Of a stretch of DNA of 64,000 nt, positions 44,346-52,841 are shown in pieces. The stretch is from Paraflavitalea devenefica. GTDB lineage: Bacteria; Bacteroidota; Bacteroidia; Chitinophagales; Chitinophagaceae. The translations under genes and the position numbers were made by a program. Numbering within the stretch: position 1 is the first letter of the stretch; every line of letters begins with the position of its first letter. Below the pieces are notes generated by a model. That model did no database searches. It saw nothing but the letters and a program-made list of their open reading frames with translations, and was not told the DNA's origin. The stretch spans positions 1,984,001 through 2,048,000 of the forward strand of contig NZ_JAARML010000002.1 of NCBI RefSeq assembly GCF_011759375.1, written 5' to 3'.

Positions 44346-44380
44346 CTGCCATCATCCTGTAACCAGCAACGATTTCATTC

Positions 44381-45082
44381 ATGGCAGTGAACATTGAACA
44401 GTATAATGCGATCAAAAAAGAATTAGGTAGCGAAGTAACTCTTGTGGCCGTTTCCAAAACAAAGCCGGTAGAAGACATCAAAGCCCTGTACGATCTTGGT
44501 CAGCGCGACTTTGGGGAGAACTATGTACAGGAGTTGGTGGAAAAGCAGGTATCATTACCGCCGGATATCCGCTGGCATTTCATCGGTCACCTGCAATCCA
44601 ATAAAGTCAAATACATTGCTCCTTTTGTGCATCTTATTCATGGTGTGGACAGCTATAAGTTACTATTGGAGATAGAAAAGCAGGCGGCTAAAAACCTGCG
44701 TGTCATCCATTGCCTGCTGCAGGTGCATATAGCGCAGGAAGAAACCAAATTTGGCTTTGATGCAGCCGAACTGGCAGATATCATGAACATCCTGCAAAAG
44801 GGGCAGCTACAGCATGTACAGGTGCTGGGCCTCATGGGCATGGCCTCCTTTACAGAAGACGAGCAGCAGCTTCAAAAGGAATTCATATACCTCAAAGGTC
44901 TCTTTAATGAATACTTCCCCGCTTCCAATGCCCAACTCCCGGTTTCTGATCCACTACTCACCACGCTCTACTCACCATTTCCTATCCTTTCCATGGGTAT
45001 GAGCAGTGATTATCAATTAGCTATAGCCTGTGGCAGTAATATGGTAAGGGTGGGCAGCCTCCTTTTCGGGGCTCGTTTCTAA
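44381..45082 (+). CDS. yggS: YggS/PROSC-family PLP-binding protein
   Basis: A 233-residue cytoplasmic TIM-barrel protein that carries pyridoxal phosphate and supports vitamin B6 homeostasis; it has no known catalytic reaction. Lys26 in LVAVSKTKPV should bind PLP. Other motifs: RDFGENYVQELVEK, WHFIGHLQSNKVKYI, LLQVHIAQEETKFGF, LGLMGMASF, and LSMGMSSDYQLAIACGSNMVRVGSLLFG for phosphate binding. Length and motif order are standard. Confidence 0.93.
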   Translation: MAVNIEQYNAIKKELGSEVTLVAVSKTKPVEDIKALYDLGQRDFGENYVQELVEKQVSLPPDIRWHFIGHLQSNKVKYIAPFVHLIHGVDSYKLLLEIEKQAAKNLRVIHCLLQVHIAQEETKFGFDAAELADIMNILQKGQLQHVQVLGLMGMASFTEDEQQLQKEFIYLKGLFNEYFPASNAQLPVSDPLLTTLYSPFPILSMGMSSDYQLAIACGSNMVRVGSLLFGARF

Positions 45083-45125
45083 CCCTGATATCGGCATTTA
45101 AACCACTTTCACCTTCCTTTTGCGG

Positions 45126-45254
45126 TCAAACATCGAATAGATTATGGGGTACGTACCGCAGACAGTATTTTTACTACTGTTAAAAGGATATAAGATAGTG
45201 TTTTTCATAGGTTATTGATTAATGGTTAAGGGCTGTTTCTACAGCCTTTTTTTG
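45126..45254 (+). ncRNA. putative terminator-ended small RNA, copy 1
   Basis: Shares with 45420-45556 an opening block (CAAACATCGAATAGATTATG) and a closing block (AGATAGTGTTTTTCATAGGT + TATTGATTAATG…AAGGGCTGTTTCTACAGCC). The middle ~45 bases differ. It ends in a GU-tolerant hairpin AAGGGCTGT/ACAGCCTTT at 45228-45248 with a seven-T run. There is no ORF of any length and no recognisable Rfam family; an RNA gene is inferred from duplication plus terminator. Confidence 0.4.
45228..45248 (+). terminator. terminator of putative small RNA copy 1
   Basis: 9-bp stem with one wobble pair, TTCT loop, then a T-run. It may also serve the yggS-type gene. Confidence 0.75.
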
Positions 45255-45419
45255 TTTTATACGCTTCCGTACCGTAAAAAATACATGGCAGATAGCGACT
45301 TAAAACCTGTCAGGTCTCACACTAATTTCCGGCCCAATCCCACCAATCCTTCAAATCCAATAAATCCCGGTTCAGACAGACAATCGTTCCCTTTCGTTCA
45401 TTCAACCGGGTTTCTCTTA

Positions 45420-45556
45420 CAAACGTCGAATAGATTATGCAATGGTCGCTTTGGAGAGTAGCTTTACATTGTATTAAAGGAAAAAGATAGTGTTTTTCAT
45501 AGGTTATTGATTAATGAATACAAGGGCTGTTTCTACAGCCCTTCGTTTTTTGGGTA
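45420..45556 (+). ncRNA. putative terminator-ended small RNA, copy 2
   Basis: Second copy of the element at 45126. Opening block CAAACGTCGAATAGATTATG-type, closing block AAGATAGTGTTTTTCATAGG + TTATTGATTAATGAATACAAGGGC and a perfect 9-bp hairpin with a TTTTTT run. Between the copies lies a CCAATCCCACCAATCC-type low-complexity tract. Confidence 0.4.
45522..45552. terminator. bidirectional terminator, RNA copy 2 / dioxygenase-like gene
   Basis: AAGGGCTGT, TTCT loop, ACAGCCCTT and a T-run on the plus strand. The minus-strand dioxygenase-like gene ends inside the hairpin (stop at 45533-45535). Confidence 0.75.
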
Positions 45557-46174
45557 ATTGATAATATTCAGGCCAAGCACAATGTCCCTTTTGGCCGTAA
45601 GCATTCCATCTTTCTTGGTAAGCGTGAGAATACCACTTCCGCCATACTGCCGCTGCTGTTTGCGTTCTGCTGCAGTGAGGAACGGATCATCATCAAACAA
45701 ATACTCATCAATCCAGTAAGGATTCTTATCGGCCTCTTTGATCACCGGGTGGATATGGGCAGGCGTTCTGCCGCTAGGATAGGAGGCTGGTTTCAGCGTA
45801 TAAAATGCGTATTGGCCTTTCTCATTGGTGCGTATCCAGCCACGGAGATAACCATGCCGTTTGCCCCAGCCTTTTTCATCGCCTTTAGTAGGGTATACAC
45901 CTGTCTGGTCGGTATGGTATACATACAGGACCACATTGGATGCAGGTGTTTTGCCATCCACCTGGTACACCGTACCGGTGATCAGCAACTTGGGACCTTT
46001 GTCATTAAAGTCGGGCAAGGTATCCACCCAGTTCAACTGATCAAAAGGAACAGGACTTTCAAAAATGGCTTCACACCCTTCACAAGGCGCACCAAAGGTG
46101 CCGCGCGGATTGCCTTGCGCGCAGCCGGTAAGCGCCAATAGCAACAATGCCGGTAAATAGAAGAGCATTTTCAT
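45533..46174 (-). CDS. intradiol dioxygenase-like lipoprotein
   Basis: 213 residues with lipobox LLALTGC. The domain is an intradiol ring-cleavage dioxygenase-type beta-sandwich: ITGTVYQVDGKTPASNVVLYVYHTDQTGVYPTKGDE, RHGYLRGWIRTNEKGQYAFYTLKPASYPSGRTPAHIHPVI. The expected Fe(III) ligands (two Tyr, two His) can be placed in YHTDQTGVY, PASYPSG and AHIHPVI. Soluble relatives cleave protocatechuate or catechol. A membrane-anchored extracytoplasmic form is common in Bacteroidota and its substrate is unknown. No aromatic-degradation genes are nearby. Confidence 0.82.
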   Translation of the reverse strand: MKMLFYLPALLLLALTGCAQGNPRGTFGAPCEGCEAIFESPVPFDQLNWVDTLPDFNDKGPKLLITGTVYQVDGKTPASNVVLYVYHTDQTGVYPTKGDEKGWGKRHGYLRGWIRTNEKGQYAFYTLKPASYPSGRTPAHIHPVIKEADKNPYWIDEYLFDDDPFLTAAERKQQRQYGGSGILTLTKKDGMLTAKRDIVLGLNIINYPKNEGL

Positions 46175-46357
46175 ATTGAACAGTTTTGATTGGTTATTAC
46201 ACTACAAAGTGACAATAATAGCAGGCCCGGGTAAAAAATCTTACACATCTTGCAGGTATTACTGGATGAATGGGATATAACCGGCATTTCGTGTAGCAGA
46301 TCGGACAGCAGGTGTAAGAAAAAATACCCGCTGGTTTTTGTATATTTATTTTGGGGT

Positions 46358-47377
46358 ATGAACAAGCAATCCATATTCAGACGCTATAAACTGGACCACC
46401 TGCTGGGCTGGCTGGTGCTATTTGGCGGCTGGCATTTTTTCCGTTACCAGGATTACCCCCGCGATACAGGCTGGCTGATCACCGGCCTGAAAGTGGTAGA
46501 CCTTGCTCTTATGGTCTACATTACCAATTACCTGCTTATTCCCCGGCTCTTGTACAAAAAGCAATATGTTCTTTTTGGAATTACCTTTCTGTTGATCGTT
46601 ACCGGCTTCAGCTTTTTGAAAATGTACCTGGAGGGGCAGATCATGAACCGCCATTCTTTATTCTTCAACAATTTTAAAGGCCGTTTTTATGATAATGTGA
46701 TTCCCCATATCCTGCTGGTGAGTACCGGTGCTGCTTTTAAGCTGCTGATGGATTATGCCCGCGCGCAGCGCAGGCTGGGGGAGGTGTCTAAAGAAAAGGC
46801 TGAAGCTGAACTGAACTTCCTGAAGTCGCAGATCAATCCGCACTTCCTGTTCAATTCACTCAATGCTGTTTATTTCCTGATCGACAAGCAGAATACTACT
46901 GCCCGGCAAACGCTGCTCCAATTCTCCGACCTGCTGCGGTACCAGTTGTACGATTGCAATTCAGACAGCATAGAAATTGAAAAGGAAGTAGCCTACCTGC
47001 AGGATTTTATCCGTTTGCAACAACTGCGCAAAGACAACAACTATGAAGTGAATGTACAGGTGGGCGAGGAAGTGCGGGGATTCCGTATTACGCCGTTGCT
47101 GCTCATTCCTTTTGTGGAAAATGCTTTTAAACATATCTCTCACCACAGCAATCAGCGCAACTTTGTGCAGGTAAACATGGCCCGGCAAAATGGTAGTTTC
47201 CTGTTTACGGTCGAGAATTCAAAAGAAAGCCTTCACCGCTCTACCGAGCCGCCGGGCGGTATTGGCCTCAGCAATGTAAAACGCAGGCTGGAACTGCTGT
47301 ACCCGCAGAAATATGAATTGCAAATCGATAATAATGATGCTACCTTTAAAGTAGCGTTAAACCTCCATTTGTCATGA
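46358..47377 (+). CDS. LytS-type sensor histidine kinase
   Basis: 339 residues from MNKQSIFRRYKLDHLLG (an upstream in-frame ATG at 46250 adds an implausible charged leader). Four transmembrane helices fill the N-terminal ~140 residues. A dimerisation/phosphoacceptor region follows with FLKSQINPHFLFNSLNAVYFLID, and an ATPase domain with LLIPFVENAFKHI and GIGLSNVKRRLELLYP. This is the 'histidine kinase' family (His_kinase/HATPase_c) that pairs with LytTR regulators. It overlaps the response regulator gene by ATGA, so both are translated together. The signal is unknown. Confidence 0.9.
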   Translation: MNKQSIFRRYKLDHLLGWLVLFGGWHFFRYQDYPRDTGWLITGLKVVDLALMVYITNYLLIPRLLYKKQYVLFGITFLLIVTGFSFLKMYLEGQIMNRHSLFFNNFKGRFYDNVIPHILLVSTGAAFKLLMDYARAQRRLGEVSKEKAEAELNFLKSQINPHFLFNSLNAVYFLIDKQNTTARQTLLQFSDLLRYQLYDCNSDSIEIEKEVAYLQDFIRLQQLRKDNNYEVNVQVGEEVRGFRITPLLLIPFVENAFKHISHHSNQRNFVQVNMARQNGSFLFTVENSKESLHRSTEPPGGIGLSNVKRRLELLYPQKYELQIDNNDATFKVALNLHLS

Positions 47378-48093
47378 TGCTGCAATGCATAATCATAGAT
47401 GATGAGCCGTTGGCCCGCCAGGGATTGACCGAGTACATCCAGGACGTGGATTTCCTGCAACTGGCAGGGGCTTTTGATAATCCCATGAAGGCGACGGACA
47501 CCCTGATGCAGCAAAAGATTGACCTTATTTTCCTCGATATACAGATGCCCCGCATGACGGGACTGGAATTCCTGAAAACACTGGCACAACCTCCGCTGGT
47601 GATCTTTACCACGGCCTACCCGCAATATGCGGTGGAAGGTTTTGAACTCAATGCCATTGATTACCTCCTGAAGCCCTTTTCCTTTGAGCGTTTCTGGAAG
47701 GCGGTCATGAAAGCCAGGAGCCTGCGGGAAACAGGCATGCAGCCGGCCGGCAGTACCACTGCAGAGCCGGATTACTTCTTCATTAAAAGCGACAATAAGC
47801 TGATCAAGATCAGGTACGATGAAATACTGTTTGTAGAAGCCCTGCAGAACTACGTGGCTGTACATACCACAGAAAAGAAATATATAACCTACCTCACCTT
47901 CCGCAGTATTGAGGAATACCTGCCGGAAGGCCGTTTTGTACGCACCCATAAATCCTTCATTGTGGCTGCCGCCAAAGTAGAAAGCATTGAAGGCAACGAC
48001 ATCAAGATCGGCCCACACCATATTCCCATCAGCCGTACAGAGCGGGAAGCCGTGCTCCGGCAGCTCACGCAGAACCGTCTGCTGAAAAGATAA
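47374..48093 (+). CDS. LytTR-family response regulator
   Basis: 239 residues. Receiver domain with acidic pocket IIIDDEPLA (Asp9/10), phosphoacceptor Asp55 in LIFLDIQMPRMTG, and the switch Lys in LLKPFSFERF. A LytTR DNA-binding domain follows (FFIKSDNKLIKIRYDEILFVEALQNYVAVHT … FVRTHKSFIVAAAKVESIEGNDIKIG). It forms a two-component pair with the preceding kinase. LytTR regulators bind direct repeats upstream of their targets; no target was identified here. Confidence 0.93.
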   Translation: MMLQCIIIDDEPLARQGLTEYIQDVDFLQLAGAFDNPMKATDTLMQQKIDLIFLDIQMPRMTGLEFLKTLAQPPLVIFTTAYPQYAVEGFELNAIDYLLKPFSFERFWKAVMKARSLRETGMQPAGSTTAEPDYFFIKSDNKLIKIRYDEILFVEALQNYVAVHTTEKKYITYLTFRSIEEYLPEGRFVRTHKSFIVAAAKVESIEGNDIKIGPHHIPISRTEREAVLRQLTQNRLLKR

Positions 48094-48112
48094 GCTAGGA
48101 ATGTCTTATTCC

Positions 48113-48142
48113 GCGCAGAGTCTCCCGGAGGGGACTCTGCGG
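48113..48142 (+). terminator. terminator after the LytTR regulator
   Basis: GCAGAGTC and GACTCTGC with inner CCC/GGG pairs form a strong hairpin between the regulator and the glnS promoter. The T tract is absent. Confidence 0.55.
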
Positions 48143-48157
48143 ATCAGAAATAATACG

Positions 48158-48165
48158 TAAATTTG
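48158..48165 (+). promoter_or_regulatory. -7 box of the glnS promoter
   Basis: TAAATTTG matches TAnnTTTG. Transcription should begin about seven bases downstream, close to the 5' end of the hairpin at 48174. Confidence 0.5.
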
Positions 48166-48173
48166 CGGTTACC

Positions 48174-48206
48174 ATATGCCACGGACGTCGTTAGACCGTG
48201 GCATAT
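48174..48206 (+). promoter_or_regulatory. 5'-leader hairpin of glnS
   Basis: ATATGCCACGG and CCGTGGCATAT form a perfect 11-bp stem with an 11-nt loop (ACGTCGTTAGA), ending 18 bases before the glnS start codon. No T run follows, so it is not an intrinsic terminator. Confidence 0.5.
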
Positions 48207-48224
48207 TCGTAAAAGAAAGGTACC

Positions 48225-49904
48225 ATGACTGAGATTAAAAAAGCAGAAGAAAAAAGCCTCAATTTTATCGAGGAGATCATTGAGGAGGACCTGAAGGCGG
48301 GCAAATACAAATCCATCACTACCCGTTTTCCGCCGGAGCCGAATGGCTACCTGCACATTGGGCATGCCAAAAGCATCTGCCTCAACTTTGGTTTAACGCT
48401 TAAATATGGCGGAAAGACCAACCTCCGTTTTGATGACACCAACCCCATTACCGAAGACACAGAATATGTGGACAGCATCAAATCCGATGTCCAGTGGCTC
48501 GGTTTCCAATGGGCTAATGAACTATATGCTTCTGATTACTTTGAACAGTTATATGGCTTTGCCGTAAAACTGATAAAGAAAGGGTTGGCCTATGTGGATG
48601 ATTCTACCAGCGAGGAGATCGCTGCCCAGAAAGGAACGCATACAATGCCGGGTGCAAGGAATCAATACGCTGAAAGAAGCGTAGAAGAAAACCTGCGCCT
48701 GTTTGAAGAAATGCGCAATGGTAAATACGAGGATGGCAAAAAAGTATTGCGGGCAAAGATTGATATGACATCGCCCAACATGCACATGCGCGATCCTATC
48801 CTGTACCGCATTAAGCATGCCGAGCACCACCGCACGGGTGATGCCTGGTGCATCTATCCCATGTACGATTTTGCACATGGACAGAGCGATTCCATTGAGC
48901 ATATTACCCATTCCATCTGTACGCTGGAATTCATTCCCCACCGCCCTTTGTATGACTGGATGATCCGGGAATTGGAAATATTCCCCTCGCATCAATATGA
49001 GTTTGCACGCCTCAACCTCAATTACACTGTAATGAGCAAGCGCAAACTGAAACAACTGGTGAATGAAAAGCATGTTACAGCCTGGGATGATCCCCGTATG
49101 CCTACGATCAGCGGTTTCCGCAGAAGAGGATACACGCCGGAGTCCATCCGTGATTTCTGTGAGCGGGTAGGAGTGGCCAAGCGGGATAACATCATTGAAT
49201 ACTCCCTGCTGGAATTCTGCATCCGCGAGCATCTCAATAAGATCGCACAGCGCCGCATGGTGGTATTCGATCCCCTGAAAGTGACCATCACCAACTTCCC
49301 CGAAGGGGAGGTGGAAATGCTCAAGAGTGAGGACAACCCGGAAGATGCGGCAGCAGGGCATCGTGATGTGCCTTTCAGCCGGGAATTATATATAGAGCGG
49401 GAAGACTTTTTGGAGAACCCTCCCAAAAAGTTCTTCAGACTGGCGCCCGGGCAAGTGGTGCGCCTGAAAAGCGCTTACATCATCCGTTGTGAGGAAGTGA
49501 TCAAAGATGCCAATGGCAATATAACAGAGCTGAAATGCACTTATATCCCCGAAAGTAAAAGTGGTTCCGATACTTCTGGCATTAAAGTACAAGGCACCCT
49601 GCATTGGGTAAGCGTAGCGCAGGCCATCAGTGTGGAGATAAGGGAATATGACCGCCTGTTCAAAGTGGAAGACCCTTCCAATGAAGAAGGTGACTTTAAG
49701 GATTACATCAATCCCGATTCCTTAAAGGTCATTGGTGCTGCCTTTGCAGAGCCGGCTTTAAGAACCGCCCGCTTTGATGAACGTTACCAGTTCCTGCGCA
49801 AAGGGTACTTCTGCCTGGATAAGGATACGTCGGAAGAAAGGATGGTATTTAACCGCACGGTGACGCTCAAAGACGCCTGGGCCAAAGAGCAGAAGAAAGG
49901 CTGA
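48225..49904 (+). CDS. glnS: glutaminyl-tRNA synthetase
   Basis: A 559-residue class I synthetase charging tRNA-Gln with glutamine. HIGH-type motif in PPEPNGYLHIGHAKS (residues 36-50), KMSKS equivalent in NYTVMSKRKLKQLV, and the C-terminal anticodon-binding beta-barrels with FSRELYIEREDFLENPPKKFFRL. Length and layout match bacterial GlnS of the eukaryote-like type. GlnS makes the GatCAB route unnecessary for Gln. The gene has its own promoter and a leader hairpin. Confidence 0.95.
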   Translation: MTEIKKAEEKSLNFIEEIIEEDLKAGKYKSITTRFPPEPNGYLHIGHAKSICLNFGLTLKYGGKTNLRFDDTNPITEDTEYVDSIKSDVQWLGFQWANELYASDYFEQLYGFAVKLIKKGLAYVDDSTSEEIAAQKGTHTMPGARNQYAERSVEENLRLFEEMRNGKYEDGKKVLRAKIDMTSPNMHMRDPILYRIKHAEHHRTGDAWCIYPMYDFAHGQSDSIEHITHSICTLEFIPHRPLYDWMIRELEIFPSHQYEFARLNLNYTVMSKRKLKQLVNEKHVTAWDDPRMPTISGFRRRGYTPESIRDFCERVGVAKRDNIIEYSLLEFCIREHLNKIAQRRMVVFDPLKVTITNFPEGEVEMLKSEDNPEDAAAGHRDVPFSRELYIEREDFLENPPKKFFRLAPGQVVRLKSAYIIRCEEVIKDANGNITELKCTYIPESKSGSDTSGIKVQGTLHWVSVAQAISVEIREYDRLFKVEDPSNEEGDFKDYINPDSLKVIGAAFAEPALRTARFDERYQFLRKGYFCLDKDTSEERMVFNRTVTLKDAWAKEQKKG

Positions 49905-49960
49905 GCGACGAACAGCTCCAGGATCTAAAAGATTAAATGGATTAAACAGGATAACGATTT

Positions 49961-49993
49961 AAAGTCAGGCTGTGTACATCAGCTTGACTTTTT
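49961..49993 (+). terminator. terminator after glnS
   Basis: AAAGTCAGGCTG and CAGCTTGACTTT pair with one wobble and are followed by a seven-T run. Confidence 0.85.
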
Positions 49994-50034
49994 TTATTGC
50001 CTGCAACCGGCAACTTGTAACCAGTAACCAGTTT

Positions 50035-50784
50035 CTAATCACCACCACCACCGCAGCCGCCTCCACAACCGCTGCATCCGCCACTGCAACCACCATCGGC
50101 ATTACAGCCACTATCGCCTCCACAGCCACCGCCACATCCTCCACTTGTGTTTTGACCTCTTCCTGATCCTGATTGTGTGCCTTGTGCGAATACAATCAAT
50201 CCTGATATACCGAATATGACAAGGAAAGCATAATTGGAGCTGATCACACTTACCAGTAAACCAGTTATGATTAGTAGGAAAGCGCTGATGTTTTTGTGCC
50301 AGGATTTCTTGGGAACGAGCCAGTGGGTTTGTGTGTTGGCCCTTACAAAATCAATATCGCCAAAACGTTTGTTAGCAGGTGGCCAGATATCATCGGGAGG
50401 TGCGTAGCCAAACTTGTCGCGGTAAAGTTGTAAGGTAGATTCGTAGTAGCTGATGAACTTGTCTCTTTCGGCGGGGCCGCCTTCGGTGGGAGTGTGGTGG
50501 AGGTCTTTTCCGAGAATGTTCTTGCAGAGGTCGTTCCAGTAGGATTTGGTGTACACAAGGTGAAGGTGCCAGGCCTGGTCTACTTCATCGGAGGGCGTTA
50601 CGGGGTGGGGACTGATCATACACAGGAAAAGGAACTTTTTGTACTCCGTAACAACTCTTTCAGTAAAGAAAGGTGGCCATCCATTTTCCCGGGCTAAACG
50701 TTGCGAAAAGGTAAGTGCATCGTTGGGGTTGTCGGGGGAGTAGCTTTCCAGCTTACTCCACAACAGGGTTTCATCAATTATCAT
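50035..50784 (-). CDS. glycine-rich-domain membrane protein with a Gly/Cys tail
   Basis: 249 residues. The N-terminal ~165 residues hold the pattern VTEYKKFLFLCMISPHPVTPSDEVDQAWHLHLVYTKSYWNDLC, known from plant glycine-rich-domain proteins (GRDP-like) and bacterial relatives. A hydrophobic hairpin of two short transmembrane helices follows (AFLLIITGLLVSVI, YAFLVIFGISGLIVFA). The last ~40 residues are almost only Gly and Cys with Asn/Asp (GGCGGGCGGDSGCNADGG…). That tail could bind metal or be lipid-modified, but nothing proves it. No operon partners. Confidence 0.65.
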   Translation of the reverse strand: MIIDETLLWSKLESYSPDNPNDALTFSQRLARENGWPPFFTERVVTEYKKFLFLCMISPHPVTPSDEVDQAWHLHLVYTKSYWNDLCKNILGKDLHHTPTEGGPAERDKFISYYESTLQLYRDKFGYAPPDDIWPPANKRFGDIDFVRANTQTHWLVPKKSWHKNISAFLLIITGLLVSVISSNYAFLVIFGISGLIVFAQGTQSGSGRGQNTSGGCGGGCGGDSGCNADGGCSGGCSGCGGGCGGGGD

Positions 50785-50798
50785 AAAGAACTCTTTTA

Positions 50799-50806
50799 CA
50801 AAAATA
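50799..50806 (-). promoter_or_regulatory. -7 box of the glycine-rich-domain gene
   Basis: On the minus strand TATTTTTG matches TAnnTTTG and lies 15 bases before the start codon. Confidence 0.4.
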
Positions 50807-50848
50807 GTTCGCCAATATTACCGGAATATTATGTGTTTGCATCAAAGC

Positions 50849-50882
50849 AAAGGCCGCACCATACAATTGTGGCGCGGCCTTT
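50849..50882. terminator. bidirectional terminator between 50784 and 50902
   Basis: AAAGGCCGC pairs with GCGGCCTTT (inner CCA/TGG pairs add to the stem). It serves the minus-strand amidohydrolase. Confidence 0.7.
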
Positions 50883-50901
50883 TATATTCAATGTGTTATA
50901 G

Positions 50902-52242
50902 TTAGAATCCTTTTTTAGTATTGGTTTTATTGTCGCCGCCTGCTTTCAGTTTGGCATAATCGAATACCAGTTGGCAGAACCCTTTCACGCCCAGGTCCAG
51001 CCGGCTGTCATCAATATAAAAGTCAGGCGTGTGATGGGGTGGGGCTTTGGACTTATCAGTGCCCTTGGGCATACCGCCAATATAAATAAAGAAAGAAGGG
51101 GCCTTAGTGCCAAAATAAGAGAAGTCCTCTGCACCAGTTACCCATTCCCGTTCGGTCACATTGCTTTTACCGGCGGCTGTTTCGAGGGAAGGCACCATCA
51201 TCTTCACCAGTTCCGGTTCATTATAGGTGACCAGCGTTTTGGTATCAATGGTTACTTCGGCAGTGGCGCCCATGGCTTCTGCTACGGTAGTAGCCACCTT
51301 GCGGATGCGTTCATGCGTTTCTTGTTGCATCTTGCTGTCCAGCGTGCGTATCGTGCCTTCCAGTACAGCTTCTTCCGGGATAATATTGGGACGTACGCCA
51401 CTGTGGAATTTACCCACGGTAATCACTACAGGAGCTTTGGTGAGTTCAGACTGACGGCTTACAATGGTTTGCAGGGTGCTGATGATCTCCGTGGATACTA
51501 CAATAGGGTCTATTCCTTTCCAGGGCTGTGAACCGTGGGATTGTTTGCCTTTTACTTTGATGGTAAACCAGTCGGAGGAAGCCATAAATGCGCCGGGCTT
51601 ATACTCAAACTTGCCCACTTCAATATCTGATTCAATATGCATCCCAAATACTGCATCTACTTTGGGGTTGTCCATCACGCCTTCCTTTACCATGAGCGGT
51701 GCGCCGCCTTCTTCATTGCCGGGAGGACCTTCTTCTGCCGGCTGGAAAAAGAACTTGACGATGCCGGGCACGTCTTTCTTCATGCCGGCTAGTACTTCTG
51801 CTGTACCCATCAGCATGGCTACATGGCTGTCATGGCCACAGGCATGCATCACGGGCACCGTTTGGCCCAGGTAGTCGGCCATAACAGTTGATTTAAAGGG
51901 AATGTTTACACGCTCCTGTACGGGTAATGCATCCATATCTGCCCGCAGGGCTACTACCGGTCCGGGCTTGCCGCCACGGAGGATGGCCACAATGCCGGTC
52001 TTGGCCACGCCCGTTTGCACTTCCAGTCCCAATGCTTTTAGATGAGTCGCTACATATTCCGCTGTTTTGTACTCCCGGTTGGAGAGCTCCGGGTGTTCAT
52101 GCAGGTACCGTCTCCATTCGATCAGCTTGGGTAAAATAGCGCTGGCTTTCTGTTCAATGAGGGTTGATACAGGTTGCTGTGCAAAACTGGTTGCAGTAGA
52201 TAAAAGCAGTAAAAGACAGGTTAGTTTGGCTGGTAAACGCAT
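50902..52242 (-). CDS. M20-family amidohydrolase, exported
   Basis: 446 residues from MRLPAKLTCLLLLLSTATSFAQ, a clear signal peptide; the longer frame from 52296 adds 18 residues before it. Metal-binding motifs of M20D amidohydrolases (hippurate hydrolase, IAA-amino-acid hydrolase group): MHACGHDSHVAMLMG, FFQPAEEGPPGNEEGG, FGMHIES, and a dimerisation domain with GKQSHGSQPWKGIDPI. Hydrolyses N-acyl amino acids or similar amides, probably in the periplasm. It follows the acetyltransferase gene closely on the same strand. Confidence 0.88.
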   Translation of the reverse strand: MRLPAKLTCLLLLLSTATSFAQQPVSTLIEQKASAILPKLIEWRRYLHEHPELSNREYKTAEYVATHLKALGLEVQTGVAKTGIVAILRGGKPGPVVALRADMDALPVQERVNIPFKSTVMADYLGQTVPVMHACGHDSHVAMLMGTAEVLAGMKKDVPGIVKFFFQPAEEGPPGNEEGGAPLMVKEGVMDNPKVDAVFGMHIESDIEVGKFEYKPGAFMASSDWFTIKVKGKQSHGSQPWKGIDPIVVSTEIISTLQTIVSRQSELTKAPVVITVGKFHSGVRPNIIPEEAVLEGTIRTLDSKMQQETHERIRKVATTVAEAMGATAEVTIDTKTLVTYNEPELVKMMVPSLETAAGKSNVTEREWVTGAEDFSYFGTKAPSFFIYIGGMPKGTDKSKAPPHHTPDFYIDDSRLDLGVKGFCQLVFDYAKLKAGGDNKTNTKKGF

Positions 52243-52280
52243 TGACGGATTGTTTATCCTCCAATATATCGAAATAATCG

Positions 52281-52832
52281 TTACCGCCAATCCCATACCA
52301 CCACATTCCAGTTGTCCATAAAGTCTTCATACGTATGAATGATCTCAAAGCCAACCCGCTTATGCGCCTGCAGTGACCGGTAATTCGAAGTAGAAATTTC
52401 TGTAATAATAAAATCGTAGTGCGGGCTATACACCACTTTGTGGTGTTGATACAACATGTCAACTAATCCTTTGGCCCGGTGTGCCTTGGAAACACAGATC
52501 TGTCCCATTACATAAAAGCGGTGATCGTACAAAGGCTTCCCCTGCCATTGTAGTTTCTCAAAATTCACGAACATAGGCTCCAGGTCGGGATAAGCCTGGC
52601 GGCCTTCCAGCGTTACCGTCATGGCATAGGCTACTACTTCATCTGCCTGCTTAATAATAATGCTGGGGGCAATGGCATGCAGTTGTTGCAGCATGGGCAG
52701 GTTAAACTGCATGGTGAGGAAGCCCTGCGCGTTCTTTTCTTCCTGGCTGATGAACTGTTTCAGGTTCTGACGCTGCAATTGAAGTATTTGTTCCAGATCT
52801 TTATTGGAACCAACTGTGGTGGCTGAGTACAT
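52281..52832 (-). CDS. GNAT-family N-acetyltransferase
   Basis: 183 residues. The acetyl-CoA-binding segment is QICVSKAHRAKGLVDMLYQHH, followed by ITEISTSNYRSLQAHKRVGFEII, the usual last strands of GNAT. The acceptor substrate is unknown. It lies 9 bases after the mutase gene on the same strand and before the amidohydrolase, suggesting one transcript. Confidence 0.8.
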   Translation of the reverse strand: MYSATTVGSNKDLEQILQLQRQNLKQFISQEEKNAQGFLTMQFNLPMLQQLHAIAPSIIIKQADEVVAYAMTVTLEGRQAYPDLEPMFVNFEKLQWQGKPLYDHRFYVMGQICVSKAHRAKGLVDMLYQHHKVVYSPHYDFIITEISTSNYRSLQAHKRVGFEIIHTYEDFMDNWNVVVWDWR

Positions 52833-52841
52833 GGAACGAAG

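Noticed and set aside
45330..45375. tRNA-like TTCAAATCC in the intergenic tract
   Set aside because: No cloverleaf arms, anticodon loop or acceptor stem can be drawn; it is part of a CCAATCC-type low-complexity tract.
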